Source: JAWRCU01 sp033542235
Lineage (GTDB): Bacteria > Pseudomonadota > Alphaproteobacteria > Rhizobiales > Rhizobiaceae
DNA length: 64,000 nucleotides
Assembly (NCBI RefSeq): GCF_033542235.1
Contig: NZ_JAWRCU010000006.1
Location: 186,001 to 250,000 of the forward strand
Direction: 5' to 3'
The notes beneath the pieces were generated by a model. The model was given only the letters and a program-made list of their open reading frames with translations, searched no databases and was not told where the DNA came from. Shown in pieces: positions 17,232-26,070 of this stretch (the stretch's first letter is position 1; each line of letters begins with the position of its first letter). The position numbers and the translations under genes are program-made.

Positions 17232-19373
17232 TCATTGGTTGCGCCGGTTCCCTTCCATGAGGTCGAGCACGGCACGCGCGGCCTCGAGCACGTTGGTGCC
17301 GGGGCCGAAAACCGCCGCGACGCCGTGATCGAGCAGGAATTGGTAGTCCTGACGGGGCACGACGCCGCCGACCACGACGATAATGTTCTCGCCGCCCTTC
17401 GCCTTGATCGCATCGACGAGCTGCGGCGCGAGCGTCTTGTGGCCCGCCGCAAGCGAGGACATGCCAACGACATGCACCTTGGCGGCGATCGCCACGTCGG
17501 CAGCTTCCTGTGGTGTCTGGAACAGGGGACCTGCGATCACGTCGAAGCCCAGATCGCCGAACGCCGATGCGATCACATTGGCGCCGCGGTCGTGTCCGTC
17601 CTGGCCGAGCTTGGCGATCATGATGCGCGGGGTCTGGCCAAGCTCGCTGGAAAATTCCTCCAGCCGGCTGACGAGGTTCTGATATTCGGGCTCGCCCTCA
17701 TAGGCCGGTCCGTAGACCTTGCGCACTACTTTCGGCACGGCCGAATGGTCGCCGAAAGCGTCGCGCATCGCGTTCGAAATCTCGCCCAAGGTGGCCCGGG
17801 CCCGCGCCGCGTCCACGGCGGCGGCCAGGAGATTGCCTTGGCCCGAACGCGCAAGCTCGCGCAGCGTCGCCAGCGTCTCGGCCACACGCTCGGGCTCACG
17901 TTGCCGCTTGGTTCGCCCGATGCGGGCGATTTGCGCATCGCGGACCGCCTTGTTGTCGATCTCGAGTATCTCGATCTGGTCTTCCTGTTCGAGCCGGTAC
18001 TTGTTCACCCCGACAATGACCTCATCTCCCCGGTCGATTGCCGCTTGCCGACCCGTCGCGGCTTCCTCGATCAGCCGCTTGGGCAGGCCGTCGATGACCG
18101 CCTTGGTCATGCCGCCCAGCGCCTCGACCTCCTCGATCAGCGCCCATGCCTTCTCGGCGAGCTCGGCAGTCAGGCTCTCGACATAATAGGAGCCGGCGAG
18201 CGGGTCGACGACCTTCGTCACGCCGGTCTCGTTTTGCAGGATGAGCTGCGTGTTGCGCGCGATGCGGGCCGAAAACTCGGTCGGTAGCGCAATTGCCTCG
18301 TCGAAGGAATTGGTGTGCAGCGACTGAGTGCCCCCGAGCACCGCCGCCAGCGCCTCATAGGCCGTGCGCACGATATTGTTGTAGGGGTCCTGCTCCTGCA
18401 GCGACACGCCGGATGTCTGGCAATGCGTGCGCAGCATGAAGGACTCCGCCTTCTTCGGTCGGAACTCCTCCATGATGCGCGACCACAGCAGGCGTGCCGC
18501 GCGCAGCTTTGCCGCCTCCATGAAGAAATTCATGCCAATCGCGAAAAAGAAGGACAGCCGGCCTGCAAAGGCATCGACATCGAGACCCTTCTTCAAGGCC
18601 GCGCGCACATATTCGCGTCCGTCGGCGAGCGTGAAGGCGAGTTCCTGCACCAGCGTCGCGCCGGCCTCCTGCATGTGGTAGCCGGAGATCGAAATGGAGT
18701 TGAACTTCGGCATCTCACGCGAGGTGTACTCGATGATGTCAGCGACGATCCGCATTGAAGGCTCGGGCGGGTAGATGTAGGTGTTGCGGACCATGAACTC
18801 CTTCAGAATGTCGTTCTGGATCGTCCCCGATAGCTTCTCGCGTGGCACGCCCTGCTCTTCGCCGGCAACGATGAAGCTGGCAAGGATCGGAATCACTGCG
18901 CCGTTCATGGTCATGGACACCGAGACCCTGTCGAGCGGAATGTCGTCGAACAGGATCTTCATGTCCTCGATGCTGTCGATCGCCACGCCGGCCTTGCCGA
19001 CATCGCTCACCACCCGCGGGTGGTCGCTGTCATAGCCGCGATGCGTGGCGAGATCGAAGGCGACGGAAATGCCCTGCTGACCGGCGGCGAGCGCCTTGCG
19101 ATAGAAGGCGTTCGACTCCTCCGCCGTGGAGAAGCCGGCATATTGACGGATCGTCCACGGCCGGCCAGCGTACATGGTGGCGCGCGGGCCGCGAAGGAAC
19201 GGCTTTATCCCAGGGAGCGTGCCGAGGTGATCGAGGGCATCGAGATCGGCCCCGGTGTAGAGCGGCTTCAGGTCGATGCCTTCCGGCGTGTGCCAGGTCA
19301 ATGTCTCCGGCGCTGCCTTGAGTTCGCGCTCGGCAAGCTTGCGCCAGGGTTCGAGGTCGGAACCATCGGCCAT
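17232..19373 (-). CDS. mcm: Methylmalonyl-CoA mutase (adenosylcobalamin-dependent, single-chain)
   Basis: The 713-residue enzyme isomerises (R)-methylmalonyl-CoA to succinyl-CoA, the last step of propionyl-CoA assimilation. The N-terminal TIM barrel binds the CoA ester (GLDVDAF.GRLSFFFAIGMNFF, RTHCQTSGVSLQEQDPYNNIVRT.EA..AVLGGTQSLHTN). The C-terminal cobalamin-binding domain has Asp592-x-His594-xx-Gly597 in GQDGHDRG, with His594 the lower cobalt ligand, followed by GMSSLAAGH. The ATG at 19373 lies two bases after the pccA stop codon, indicating translational coupling; the frame upstream of it is open only by chance. A gene for methylmalonyl-CoA epimerase is not in the window. Confidence 0.96.
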   Translation of the reverse strand: MADGSDLEPWRKLAERELKAAPETLTWHTPEGIDLKPLYTGADLDALDHLGTLPGIKPFLRGPRATMYAGRPWTIRQYAGFSTAEESNAFYRKALAAGQQGISVAFDLATHRGYDSDHPRVVSDVGKAGVAIDSIEDMKILFDDIPLDRVSVSMTMNGAVIPILASFIVAGEEQGVPREKLSGTIQNDILKEFMVRNTYIYPPEPSMRIVADIIEYTSREMPKFNSISISGYHMQEAGATLVQELAFTLADGREYVRAALKKGLDVDAFAGRLSFFFAIGMNFFMEAAKLRAARLLWSRIMEEFRPKKAESFMLRTHCQTSGVSLQEQDPYNNIVRTAYEALAAVLGGTQSLHTNSFDEAIALPTEFSARIARNTQLILQNETGVTKVVDPLAGSYYVESLTAELAEKAWALIEEVEALGGMTKAVIDGLPKRLIEEAATGRQAAIDRGDEVIVGVNKYRLEQEDQIEILEIDNKAVRDAQIARIGRTKRQREPERVAETLATLRELARSGQGNLLAAAVDAARARATLGEISNAMRDAFGDHSAVPKVVRKVYGPAYEGEPEYQNLVSRLEEFSSELGQTPRIMIAKLGQDGHDRGANVIASAFGDLGFDVIAGPLFQTPQEAADVAIAAKVHVVGMSSLAAGHKTLAPQLVDAIKAKGGENIIVVVGGVVPRQDYQFLLDHGVAAVFGPGTNVLEAARAVLDLMEGNRRNQ

Positions 19374-19375
19374 AC

Positions 19376-21385
19376 CTACTCGAACTCCATGATCAGTTGA
19401 TCGACGGCGAGGCTTGCTCCGGCTGCGGCAGCGATCGCCTTCACGGTCGCTTTCCGCTCGGCCCGCAGCACATTTTCCATCTTCATTGCCTCGACCGTTG
19501 CCAGCATCTGGCCTGCTTCGACGGTATCTCCCACGCGCACCGCTATAGCGGTCAGCACGCCGGGCATCGGACAAATCAGCATCCTGGACGTGTCCGGCGG
19601 CAGTTTGCGCGGCATGAGCCTGGCAAGCTCCGCCACCCGCGGCGAGCGCACGAAGGCGACCGTATCGATGCCGCGCCACCGAAGCCTGATGCCGGAGCCG
19701 CAGAGGTTGGTCTTCACGACGATCCGGCAACCGTTCAGTTCAAAGGCGGCACGGGTATCCCCCGGCGTCCAGTGGCTGCCGACGGCGAAGGTCTTTCCAT
19801 CCTCAAAAGCCACAGTGGTGACGGGGGTCTCTCCTGATAGCGGGACGGCAACCGACAGTTCAGATCCGGACAAGGTCACGACCCAGTCGGAGCCGATTGC
19901 GCGAGGATGGTTCGCCATTGCGCCCGAAATCCCCGCATTGCGCAGCTGCAGCCTTGCGTTGACGCAGGCAGCCACCGCCGCAAGCATCCGTGCTTCATCG
20001 GGCGAAGGCTCAGCGGCGGAAAAGCCCTCGGGAAACTCCTCCGCGATATAGGCAGTCGTCAGCCGTCCCTCGCGAAAGCGCTCCTGCGCCATGACGGCCG
20101 ACAGGAACGGCAGGTTGTGGCCGATACCCTCGACCTCGAATTCGTCGAGAGCCTGCGTCATCGCCTCGACGGCAGCCGGCCGATCCGGCGCCCAGGCGCA
20201 CAGCTTTGCTATCATCGGATCGTAGTGCATGGAGATCTCGCCGCCCTCGAGCACGCCTGTGTCGTTTCGGATCACCGTTCCGTCCGGTCTCTTGCCCTCC
20301 GAGGGAGGCCGGTATCGCGTCAGCCGTCCGATCGACGGCAGAAAGTTGCGATAAGGGTCTTCGGCATAGAGCCGGCTCTCTATCGCCCAGCCGTCGAGCT
20401 TCACGTCGCCTTGAGCGAAGCGCAGCCTCTGCCCGTCGGCAATGCGGATCATCTCCTCCACGAGATCGATGCCGGTGACCAGTTCCGTCACCGGGTGCTC
20501 GACCTGGAGCCGGGTGTTCATCTCGAGGAAGTAGAAGTTTCTGTCGGCATCGACGATGAACTCGACCGTGCCCGCGGAGAAATACCCGACAGCCTTCGCC
20601 AGCGCGACCGCCTGCTCCCCCATCGCCTTGCGCGTGGCGGTGTCCAGGAACGGCGACGGCGCCTCCTCGATCACCTTCTGGTTGCGGCGCTGGATCGAGC
20701 ATTCCCGCTCGCCGAGATAGACCAAATTGCCGTGTTGGTCGCCCAGCAGCTGGATCTCGATGTGGCGTGGTTGGGTGACGAATTTCTCGATGAAGATGCG
20801 GTCGTCGCCGAAGGAATTCCTCGCCTCGTTGCGAGATGACTGGAAGCCTTCGCGCGCTTCGGCATCGTTCCAGGCGATCCGCATGCCTTTGCCGCCACCG
20901 CCGGCCGACGCCTTGATCATGACCGGATAGCCGATATCGCGCGCGATGGTGACGGCCTCGTCGGCATCTTCGATCAGGCCCATATGGCCGGGCACGGTGT
21001 TGACGCCGGCGGACGCCGCGATCTTCTTCGACGTGATCTTGTCGCCCATCGCTTCGATGGCGACCGGCGGCGGGCCGATGAAGGCGACACCTTCGGCCTT
21101 CAGCGCCTCGGGTAAATTGGCGTTTTCCGACAGGAAGCCATAGCCGGGATGGACAGCGTCCGCGCCGGTCGCCTTGACTGCATCGAGGATCTTGTCGATG
21201 GCCAGATAGGACTGGGCGGACGGCGCAGGCCCGATATGCACGGCTTCATCGGCCATCCTCACATGCAGGGCGTCGCGATCGGCTTCTGAATGGACCGCGA
21301 CCGTGGCGATACCGAGCTTCTTTGCGGTCTTGATGACCCGGCAAGCAATCTCGCCGCGATTGGCGATAAGTATCTTTTTGAACAT
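19376..21385 (-). CDS. pccA: Propionyl-CoA carboxylase, biotin-carrying alpha subunit
   Basis: The 669-residue protein starts MFKKILIANRGEIACRV at 21385, the usual biotin carboxylase start. It holds the ATP-grasp biotin carboxylase domain (~1-445, with the Gly-rich SAGGGGKGMR loop and EMNTRLQVEHPVTE), a linker domain, and a C-terminal biotinyl domain with AMKMEN, biotin attached to Lys635. It carboxylates biotin with bicarbonate and ATP; PccB then transfers the carboxyl to propionyl-CoA. The gene lies between pccB (seven-base gap) and mcm (two-base gap), a compact operon. An upstream extension of the frame lacks homology and is rejected. Confidence 0.96.
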   Translation of the reverse strand: MFKKILIANRGEIACRVIKTAKKLGIATVAVHSEADRDALHVRMADEAVHIGPAPSAQSYLAIDKILDAVKATGADAVHPGYGFLSENANLPEALKAEGVAFIGPPPVAIEAMGDKITSKKIAASAGVNTVPGHMGLIEDADEAVTIARDIGYPVMIKASAGGGGKGMRIAWNDAEAREGFQSSRNEARNSFGDDRIFIEKFVTQPRHIEIQLLGDQHGNLVYLGERECSIQRRNQKVIEEAPSPFLDTATRKAMGEQAVALAKAVGYFSAGTVEFIVDADRNFYFLEMNTRLQVEHPVTELVTGIDLVEEMIRIADGQRLRFAQGDVKLDGWAIESRLYAEDPYRNFLPSIGRLTRYRPPSEGKRPDGTVIRNDTGVLEGGEISMHYDPMIAKLCAWAPDRPAAVEAMTQALDEFEVEGIGHNLPFLSAVMAQERFREGRLTTAYIAEEFPEGFSAAEPSPDEARMLAAVAACVNARLQLRNAGISGAMANHPRAIGSDWVVTLSGSELSVAVPLSGETPVTTVAFEDGKTFAVGSHWTPGDTRAAFELNGCRIVVKTNLCGSGIRLRWRGIDTVAFVRSPRVAELARLMPRKLPPDTSRMLICPMPGVLTAIAVRVGDTVEAGQMLATVEAMKMENVLRAERKATVKAIAAAAGASLAVDQLIMEFE

Positions 21386-21392
21386 CACCGGC

Positions 21393-22925
21393 TCACAGGG
21401 GCATCGTGTCGTGCTTCTTCCACCGCGTTTCGGTGCTCTTGCCTCGCAGTGCGGCAAACGCACGTGCGATGCGCTTGCGCGATGAATGGGGCATGATCAC
21501 CTCGTCGATGAAGCCTCGTTCCGCCGCCACGAAGGGGGTGGCGAAGCGGGTCTCGTATTCCTTGGTTCGCGCCGCGATCTTTTCCGGATCGCCGAGTTCC
21601 GAGCGATAAAGAATCTCGGTTGCGCCCTTGGCACCCATCACGGCGATCTCGGCGGTCGGCAAGGCGTAATTGACGTCCGCTCCGATATGCTTGGAGGCCA
21701 TGACGTCATAGGCGCCTCCATAGGCCTTGCGCGTGATCAGCGTCACCATCGGCACGGTAGCCTGGGAATAGGCGAAGAGCAGCTTAGCGCCGTGCTTGAT
21801 GACACCGCCATATTCCTGAGCGGTACCGGGCAGGAAACCGGGCACGTCGACCAGCGTAAGCAGCGGTATGTTGAAGGCGTCGCAGAAGCGCACGAAGCGC
21901 GCGGCCTTGCGCGAGGAGTCGATGTCGAGACAACCGGCCAGCACCATCGGCTGGTTGGCAACGACACCTACCGTCTGTCCCTCGATGCGCAGGAAGCCCG
22001 TGACGATATTCCGTGCGAAAGCCTCCTGGATCTCGAAGAAATCGGCCTCGTCGGCGATGGCAAGGATCAGTTCCTTCATGTCGTAGGGCTTGTTGGCGCT
22101 GTCGGGCACCAGCGTGTCGAGCCGCATCTCCAGGCGCTGAGGGTCATCGTAGAACGGCCTTGTCGGCGGCTTCTCGCGGTTGTTCAGCGGCAGGAAATCG
22201 AACAGCCGGCGCACCTGCTCCAGCGCCTCGACATCGTTCTCGAATGCCCCGTCGCCCACGGACGAACGCTGCGTGTGCGTGCGGGAACCACCCAGGTCCT
22301 CAGCCGTCACGATCTCGTTGGTGACGGTCTTCACCACGTCCGGACCGGTCACGAACATGTAGGAAGTATCGCGCACCATGAAGATGAAGTCGGTCATGGC
22401 CGGCGAATAGACGGCGCCGCCCGCGCAGGGGCCCATGATCACGGATATCTGCGGGACGACGCCGGAAGCATCGACATTGCGCTTGAACACGTCGGCATAG
22501 CCCGCGAGCGAGGCCACGCCCTCCTGGATACGGGCGCCGCCGGAATCGTTCAGGCCGATCACGGGGGCGCCGTTCCTCACCGCCATGTCCATGATCTTGC
22601 AGATCTTCTGTGCGTGCGTCTCCGAAAGTGAGCCGCCGAGCACCGTGAAATCCTGGGAAAAGACATAGACCAGCCGGCCGTTGATCGTGCCCCAGCCGGT
22701 CACCACGCCGTCGCCCGCAACCTTCTGGCCGGCCATGCCGAACTCGGTGGCGCGATGCGTGACATACATGTCGAATTCCTCGAACGAGCCCTCGTCCAGG
22801 AGCACATCGAGCCGCTCGCGCGCTGTCAGCTTGCCCTTGGCATGCTGGGCATCGATGCGCTTCTGGCCCCCGCCCAGGCGGGCCTGCTCACGACGGCCCT
22901 CAAGCTGCTCGATTACGGCTCTCAT
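21393..22925 (-). CDS. pccB: Propionyl-CoA carboxylase, carboxyltransferase beta subunit
   Basis: The 510-residue subunit begins MRAVIEQLEGRREQARLGGGQKRIDAQHAKGKLTARERLD, typical for PccB. It has two crotonase-like halves with oxyanion-hole glycines, GLNDSGGARIQEGV in the first and KAYGGAYDVM in the second. It transfers the carboxyl from biotin to propionyl-CoA to give (S)-methylmalonyl-CoA. It is the first gene of the pccB-pccA-mcm operon. A dyad 17-46 bases upstream of its start and the divergent PccR-like regulator suggest induction by propionyl-CoA or a related ester. The longer frame to 23045 has no homology before Met at 22925. Confidence 0.96.
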   Translation of the reverse strand: MRAVIEQLEGRREQARLGGGQKRIDAQHAKGKLTARERLDVLLDEGSFEEFDMYVTHRATEFGMAGQKVAGDGVVTGWGTINGRLVYVFSQDFTVLGGSLSETHAQKICKIMDMAVRNGAPVIGLNDSGGARIQEGVASLAGYADVFKRNVDASGVVPQISVIMGPCAGGAVYSPAMTDFIFMVRDTSYMFVTGPDVVKTVTNEIVTAEDLGGSRTHTQRSSVGDGAFENDVEALEQVRRLFDFLPLNNREKPPTRPFYDDPQRLEMRLDTLVPDSANKPYDMKELILAIADEADFFEIQEAFARNIVTGFLRIEGQTVGVVANQPMVLAGCLDIDSSRKAARFVRFCDAFNIPLLTLVDVPGFLPGTAQEYGGVIKHGAKLLFAYSQATVPMVTLITRKAYGGAYDVMASKHIGADVNYALPTAEIAVMGAKGATEILYRSELGDPEKIAARTKEYETRFATPFVAAERGFIDEVIMPHSSRKRIARAFAALRGKSTETRWKKHDTMPL

Positions 22926-22941
22926 CAGTGCCCGACCTCGG

Positions 22942-22971
22942 TTTCGAATGCATGCCAGAATGCATGGGAAA
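22942..22971. promoter_or_regulatory. 30-bp dyad upstream of pccB, candidate PccR operator
   Basis: TTTCGAATGCAT, a six-base spacer, then ATGCATGGGAAA form an inverted repeat with 10 of 12 arm positions matching. It lies in the pccB leader, where a bound regulator could block or guide transcription. Each half also contains the palindromic hexamer ATGCAT. Confidence 0.5.
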
Positions 22972-23051
22972 AGCAGTGCTGCCGGCACTGCCTCGGCGAA
23001 GTCGTCTAAATACGGGGACAGACGAAGCAAGCATTGAAAGGGCACAAATGG

Positions 23052-23074
23052 CTAATGTACCATGTGGCATTTAG
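23052..23074. promoter_or_regulatory. Short inverted repeat upstream of the PccR-like gene
   Basis: CTAATG and CATTTAG are arranged as an imperfect inverted repeat with ten bases between them, 20 bases upstream of the regulator start. The surrounding AT-rich sequence with repeated AATGT/ATGTG words probably holds the regulator promoter and possibly an autoregulatory site. Confidence 0.3.
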
Positions 23075-23093
23075 TGAATTGTGAAAATGTGAA

Positions 23094-24518
23094 ATGGCAG
23101 GCGGGAAGCTCTATATCGGCCGCAAGGTGCGTGAAATCAGGGAGGCCAACAAGGCGACCCAAGCCGTCTTTGCCGAACGGCTCGGCATCTCGACGAGCTA
23201 TCTCAATCATATCGAGAACAATCAGCGGCCGGTATCGGCCGCGGTGCTGCTTTCGCTGGCGGAAAAGTTCCAGATCGACATTGGATCAATATCCGCCGGA
23301 GACAATGACCGATTGTTGTCGACGCTGGTCGAAGCGCTGGCCGATCCGCTCTTCGGCGGCTATTCGCCAAGCTTGCAGGAACTGAAGCTCGTCATTCAGA
23401 ACGCCCCCGGCTTCGCGCATTCACTCATTGTCTGCCATCAGGCCTATCGGAGAAACAGCGAGCAGCTGGCCAGCTTCGACGATCGATTGGGACGCGCAAA
23501 CACGTTTTCAGAACCCACCGCCTATGAGGAGGTCCGCGACTTCTTCCATTTCGTCGACAATTATATCCACAGCCTCGATGTTGCGGCCGAAGAGCTGGCG
23601 ACGAGCCTGAAGATGGCCGACCGGAGTGCTGCCGCGGCCCTTTCGGAGTATCTGGAGACACGGCACGGGGTTCGCGTCCTGGCCGCGGGACAGGATAAGG
23701 ATGTTCTCAGACACTATGATGCAGCGTCCAGGGTATTGTCGCTGAACCGATATTCACCGGCTGCGACCAAGACATTCCAGATGGCGTTTCAAGTCGGCGC
23801 GCTAGAGCAGAATGCCGAGATAGCAGACATTGTCCGGCGCGCTGAATTCCGGACGGACGAGGCCGCCGAGATCTGCAAGATCGGCCTGCTGAACTACTTT
23901 GCGGGTGCCTTGGTGCTGCCCTATCTTGCCTTCGCGTCGCAGGCGAAAGCCCTTCGCCATGACCTTGAGCTTCTGGCAGCGCGATTCGGGGCAAGCCTGG
24001 AGCAGGTGGCCCATCGACTCTCCACCTTGCAGCGCCCTGGCCTGAAAGGTGTCCCGGTTTTCTTCGCCACGATCGATCGAGCCGGGAACATCACCAAGCG
24101 TCATAGCGCTGCGAAGCTGCAATTCGCGAGGTTCGGCGCGGCCTGTCCGCTCTGGAACGTGCACCAGGCCTTCGATTCACCAGGCAGGATTATCAGGCAG
24201 CTTGCCGAGACGCCGGACGGCGTCCGCTATCTTTCCATCGCAACGGAGATCACCAAGCGAAGCGGAGGATATCGTGCACCGCAACGACAATACGCCATCG
24301 CCCTTGGCTGCGAGATCTCCTTCGCTCGGGATTTCGTCTATGCCGACGGGCTCGACCTCGCCGATCGTGCCGGCTTCAACCCTATCGGTATTTCATGTCG
24401 GATCTGCGAGCGAGGCGACTGTTCTCAGCGGGCCGTGCCGCCCCTCAAGACGAAACTCCGCATCGAGCACGATCACCGGGCAGCTCTGCCTTATGTGATC
24501 CCTCAACAGTCTCTCTGA
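23094..24518 (+). CDS. pccR: Short-chain fatty acyl-CoA regulator (ScfR family), PccR-like
   Basis: The 474-residue protein has an XRE-type helix-turn-helix at ~8-65 (GRKVREIREANKATQAVFAERLGISTSYLNHIENNQRPVS), a central IrrE/DUF955-like region, and a C-terminal ScfR domain ending in a Cys-containing segment CRICERGDCSQRA. This is the RamB/MccR/PccR architecture; in Rhodobacter sphaeroides PccR controls propionyl-CoA carboxylase. The gene is divergent from pccB with 168 bases between the starts, the same arrangement. It presumably senses an acyl-CoA such as propionyl-CoA and controls pccB-pccA-mcm and itself. The start codon has only a weak ribosome site. Confidence 0.88.
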   Translation: MAGGKLYIGRKVREIREANKATQAVFAERLGISTSYLNHIENNQRPVSAAVLLSLAEKFQIDIGSISAGDNDRLLSTLVEALADPLFGGYSPSLQELKLVIQNAPGFAHSLIVCHQAYRRNSEQLASFDDRLGRANTFSEPTAYEEVRDFFHFVDNYIHSLDVAAEELATSLKMADRSAAAALSEYLETRHGVRVLAAGQDKDVLRHYDAASRVLSLNRYSPAATKTFQMAFQVGALEQNAEIADIVRRAEFRTDEAAEICKIGLLNYFAGALVLPYLAFASQAKALRHDLELLAARFGASLEQVAHRLSTLQRPGLKGVPVFFATIDRAGNITKRHSAAKLQFARFGAACPLWNVHQAFDSPGRIIRQLAETPDGVRYLSIATEITKRSGGYRAPQRQYAIALGCEISFARDFVYADGLDLADRAGFNPIGISCRICERGDCSQRAVPPLKTKLRIEHDHRAALPYVIPQQSL

Positions 24519-24819
24519 AGGTTGTGTTATCAAGCGTTCTGGGCCAGTGCCTATCCCAGAAGTCGCGCTCGCCGGAAACTGCAATTCCGGACTGGCTCTT
24601 ATGCAACTTTCAAGTCACGAAGCGTGAACATCGACCGCATGGTGTCCCGCGATCCATAAGTTGCGGTTTTGACCCATAAGTCGACTCGCACTTTCAGATG
24701 ACCCAGTACGACTTCCTCGGCGGGTGGGCCGGCCACAGCGACCGCAATGCGGTCAAGGAATTCGTCAGGCCTATCGAAACGGTTTCCCCGAAGACCGTCA
24801 GGCATTCGGCAACGGCGAG

Positions 24820-25200
24820 CTAGCCCTGCTCATCCAACGCGGCGAGCAGGCGAACACCGTCCCCCATCGGGCATTGCCAGCGGGCGTAGCGCAGCAGGTC
24901 CTTGGCGTTGGGTAGGCGGTGCCCTGCCCGGATCTCGGCGACAGTGCGGACCCTGTATCCGAAGCCAAGCTTGTCGGCCGCATCCGCGATCCAGGCCTGC
25001 TGTTCAGCGCATAACCCAGTGATGGCATCCAAAAGGAGGGACCACTGACCCGCGTCAACCAGAAAATCCGGAACGTGGCTGTCCAGCGCTCAGCGCATGG
25101 CGATCGGAAGACTGGAACATTCGGCGACGTCGGGGCTTAAATCGCGAAGGCAGCCGAGGTCACGCGCAGCCTGGCTCCCGAACACAGCGGCTGGCCCGTG
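24820..25200 (-). pseudogene. TnsA-like transposase endonuclease remnant with in-frame stop
   Basis: The minus-strand frame reads FGSQAARDLGCLRDLSPDV, a TGA stop at 25090-25092, then ALDSHVPDFLVDAGQW and on to VRTVAEIRAGHRLPNAKDLLRYARW before a stop at 24820. The E/Q-x-x-RDL..L..L.PDV and HVPDFLV pattern is that of TnsA-type endonucleases of Tn7-like and Tn552-like elements. The TGA probably replaced TGG (R-W-A-L). No TnsB, TnsC or end repeats were recognised, so this is a dead remnant of a heteromeric transposon. Confidence 0.5.
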
Positions 25201-26045
25201 CAGCGCCAGCCGCCATCAGAGCCTCCTTTGACCCAATGTAGAGTCGCCGCCTTGGGTTGAAGGGGTAGTTTTGTCCTGATCAGGGTCCGCCCGACCTTGG
25301 CTCAAGGTCTGCCTTTACTCCAGTCTTGTAGCTCCTCGGGCACGTAGGGGCTCGCCGTCCTCGTCGACCGGCAGCTCACTACGTCACTGGAAATCGATGA
25401 AATTCTCGAAGTTCCATTCGATGCCGGCCTTCAGCATGTCACGCCTACCTAGTAATCGCCGATATCGAGCCCCCGAGCGCGGCCGCCGCATCGCGCCAGA
25501 AGTAAGCCTTCTGCTCCGGTGGCCGCCTTCCCTGCAACTCTTTTAGCCGCTCGACGACTTCAGGGTCCCTCAGGACTTTCCGATGCACCGGCTTCGGCTG
25601 TATGACCTTTGCCGCGATAACCTGCGGCGGCGATAGCTCTGCGAGCCGCTCAGGCCTTCGGCAAGACCCTGCGAAGGGCTCGCGGCGAGGGTTTCAAAGC
25701 GTCGCCATAGAGAAAGACTACCCCCCGGTCGTCGGCCGGCCGTTATGGGGTGACTGCCACGGCAGAGCCGGAAAATACAATGCTACGCCCGCCAGTGCGA
25801 CCACTATGTGTGGTGAGAGGACAAGCGCTTACTATTAAGTACCAAGCGAGATGTTCTCTTCTTGGCGTCACGTCATTGACACCGTCGCAGACGCGACGAG
25901 ATCCTTTGCGCACCTCCCTTGGTGCGTTCCTTGACGGCATTATCCGCCATCTGCGCTTCCTTTGAACCAGCGCTCGCCGAATCCGCCAAGGCGGGCGACT
26001 GCTTTGCCATCGGTTGCAAAATCCTTGACAGCTGGCGATTGAATA
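25201..26045. other. Gene-poor debris region
   Basis: No intact gene is visible. One minus-strand stretch from about 25620 to the stop at 25445 reads like the tail of a real protein (KVIQPKPVHRKVLRDPEVV, then VERLKELQGRRPPEQKAYFW), but no start or family could be identified. The rest of the sequence shows no convincing coding pattern. At 26025-26030 a TTGACA box begins the promoter of the next gene. Confidence 0.5.
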
Positions 26046-26055
26046 TTGGATACAA
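26046..26055. promoter_or_regulatory. TTGNATNCAA operator, site 1 (before the Gfo/Idh/MocA gene)
   Basis: TTGGATACAA matches the palindromic consensus fully. It starts 15 bases after a TTGACA box (26025-26030), so it covers the -10 region, and it ends 15 bases before the start codon. See the regulon finding. Confidence 0.65.
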
Positions 26056-26070
26056 GTTTGACATTGGAGA

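Noticed and set aside
24599..24805. Minus-strand frame with AVAGPPAEEVVLGH, reminiscent of the FtsH/M41 peptidase helix region
   Set aside because: The likeness covers only ~15 residues, the rest of the frame does not fit an M41 domain, and no HExxH motif is nearby.
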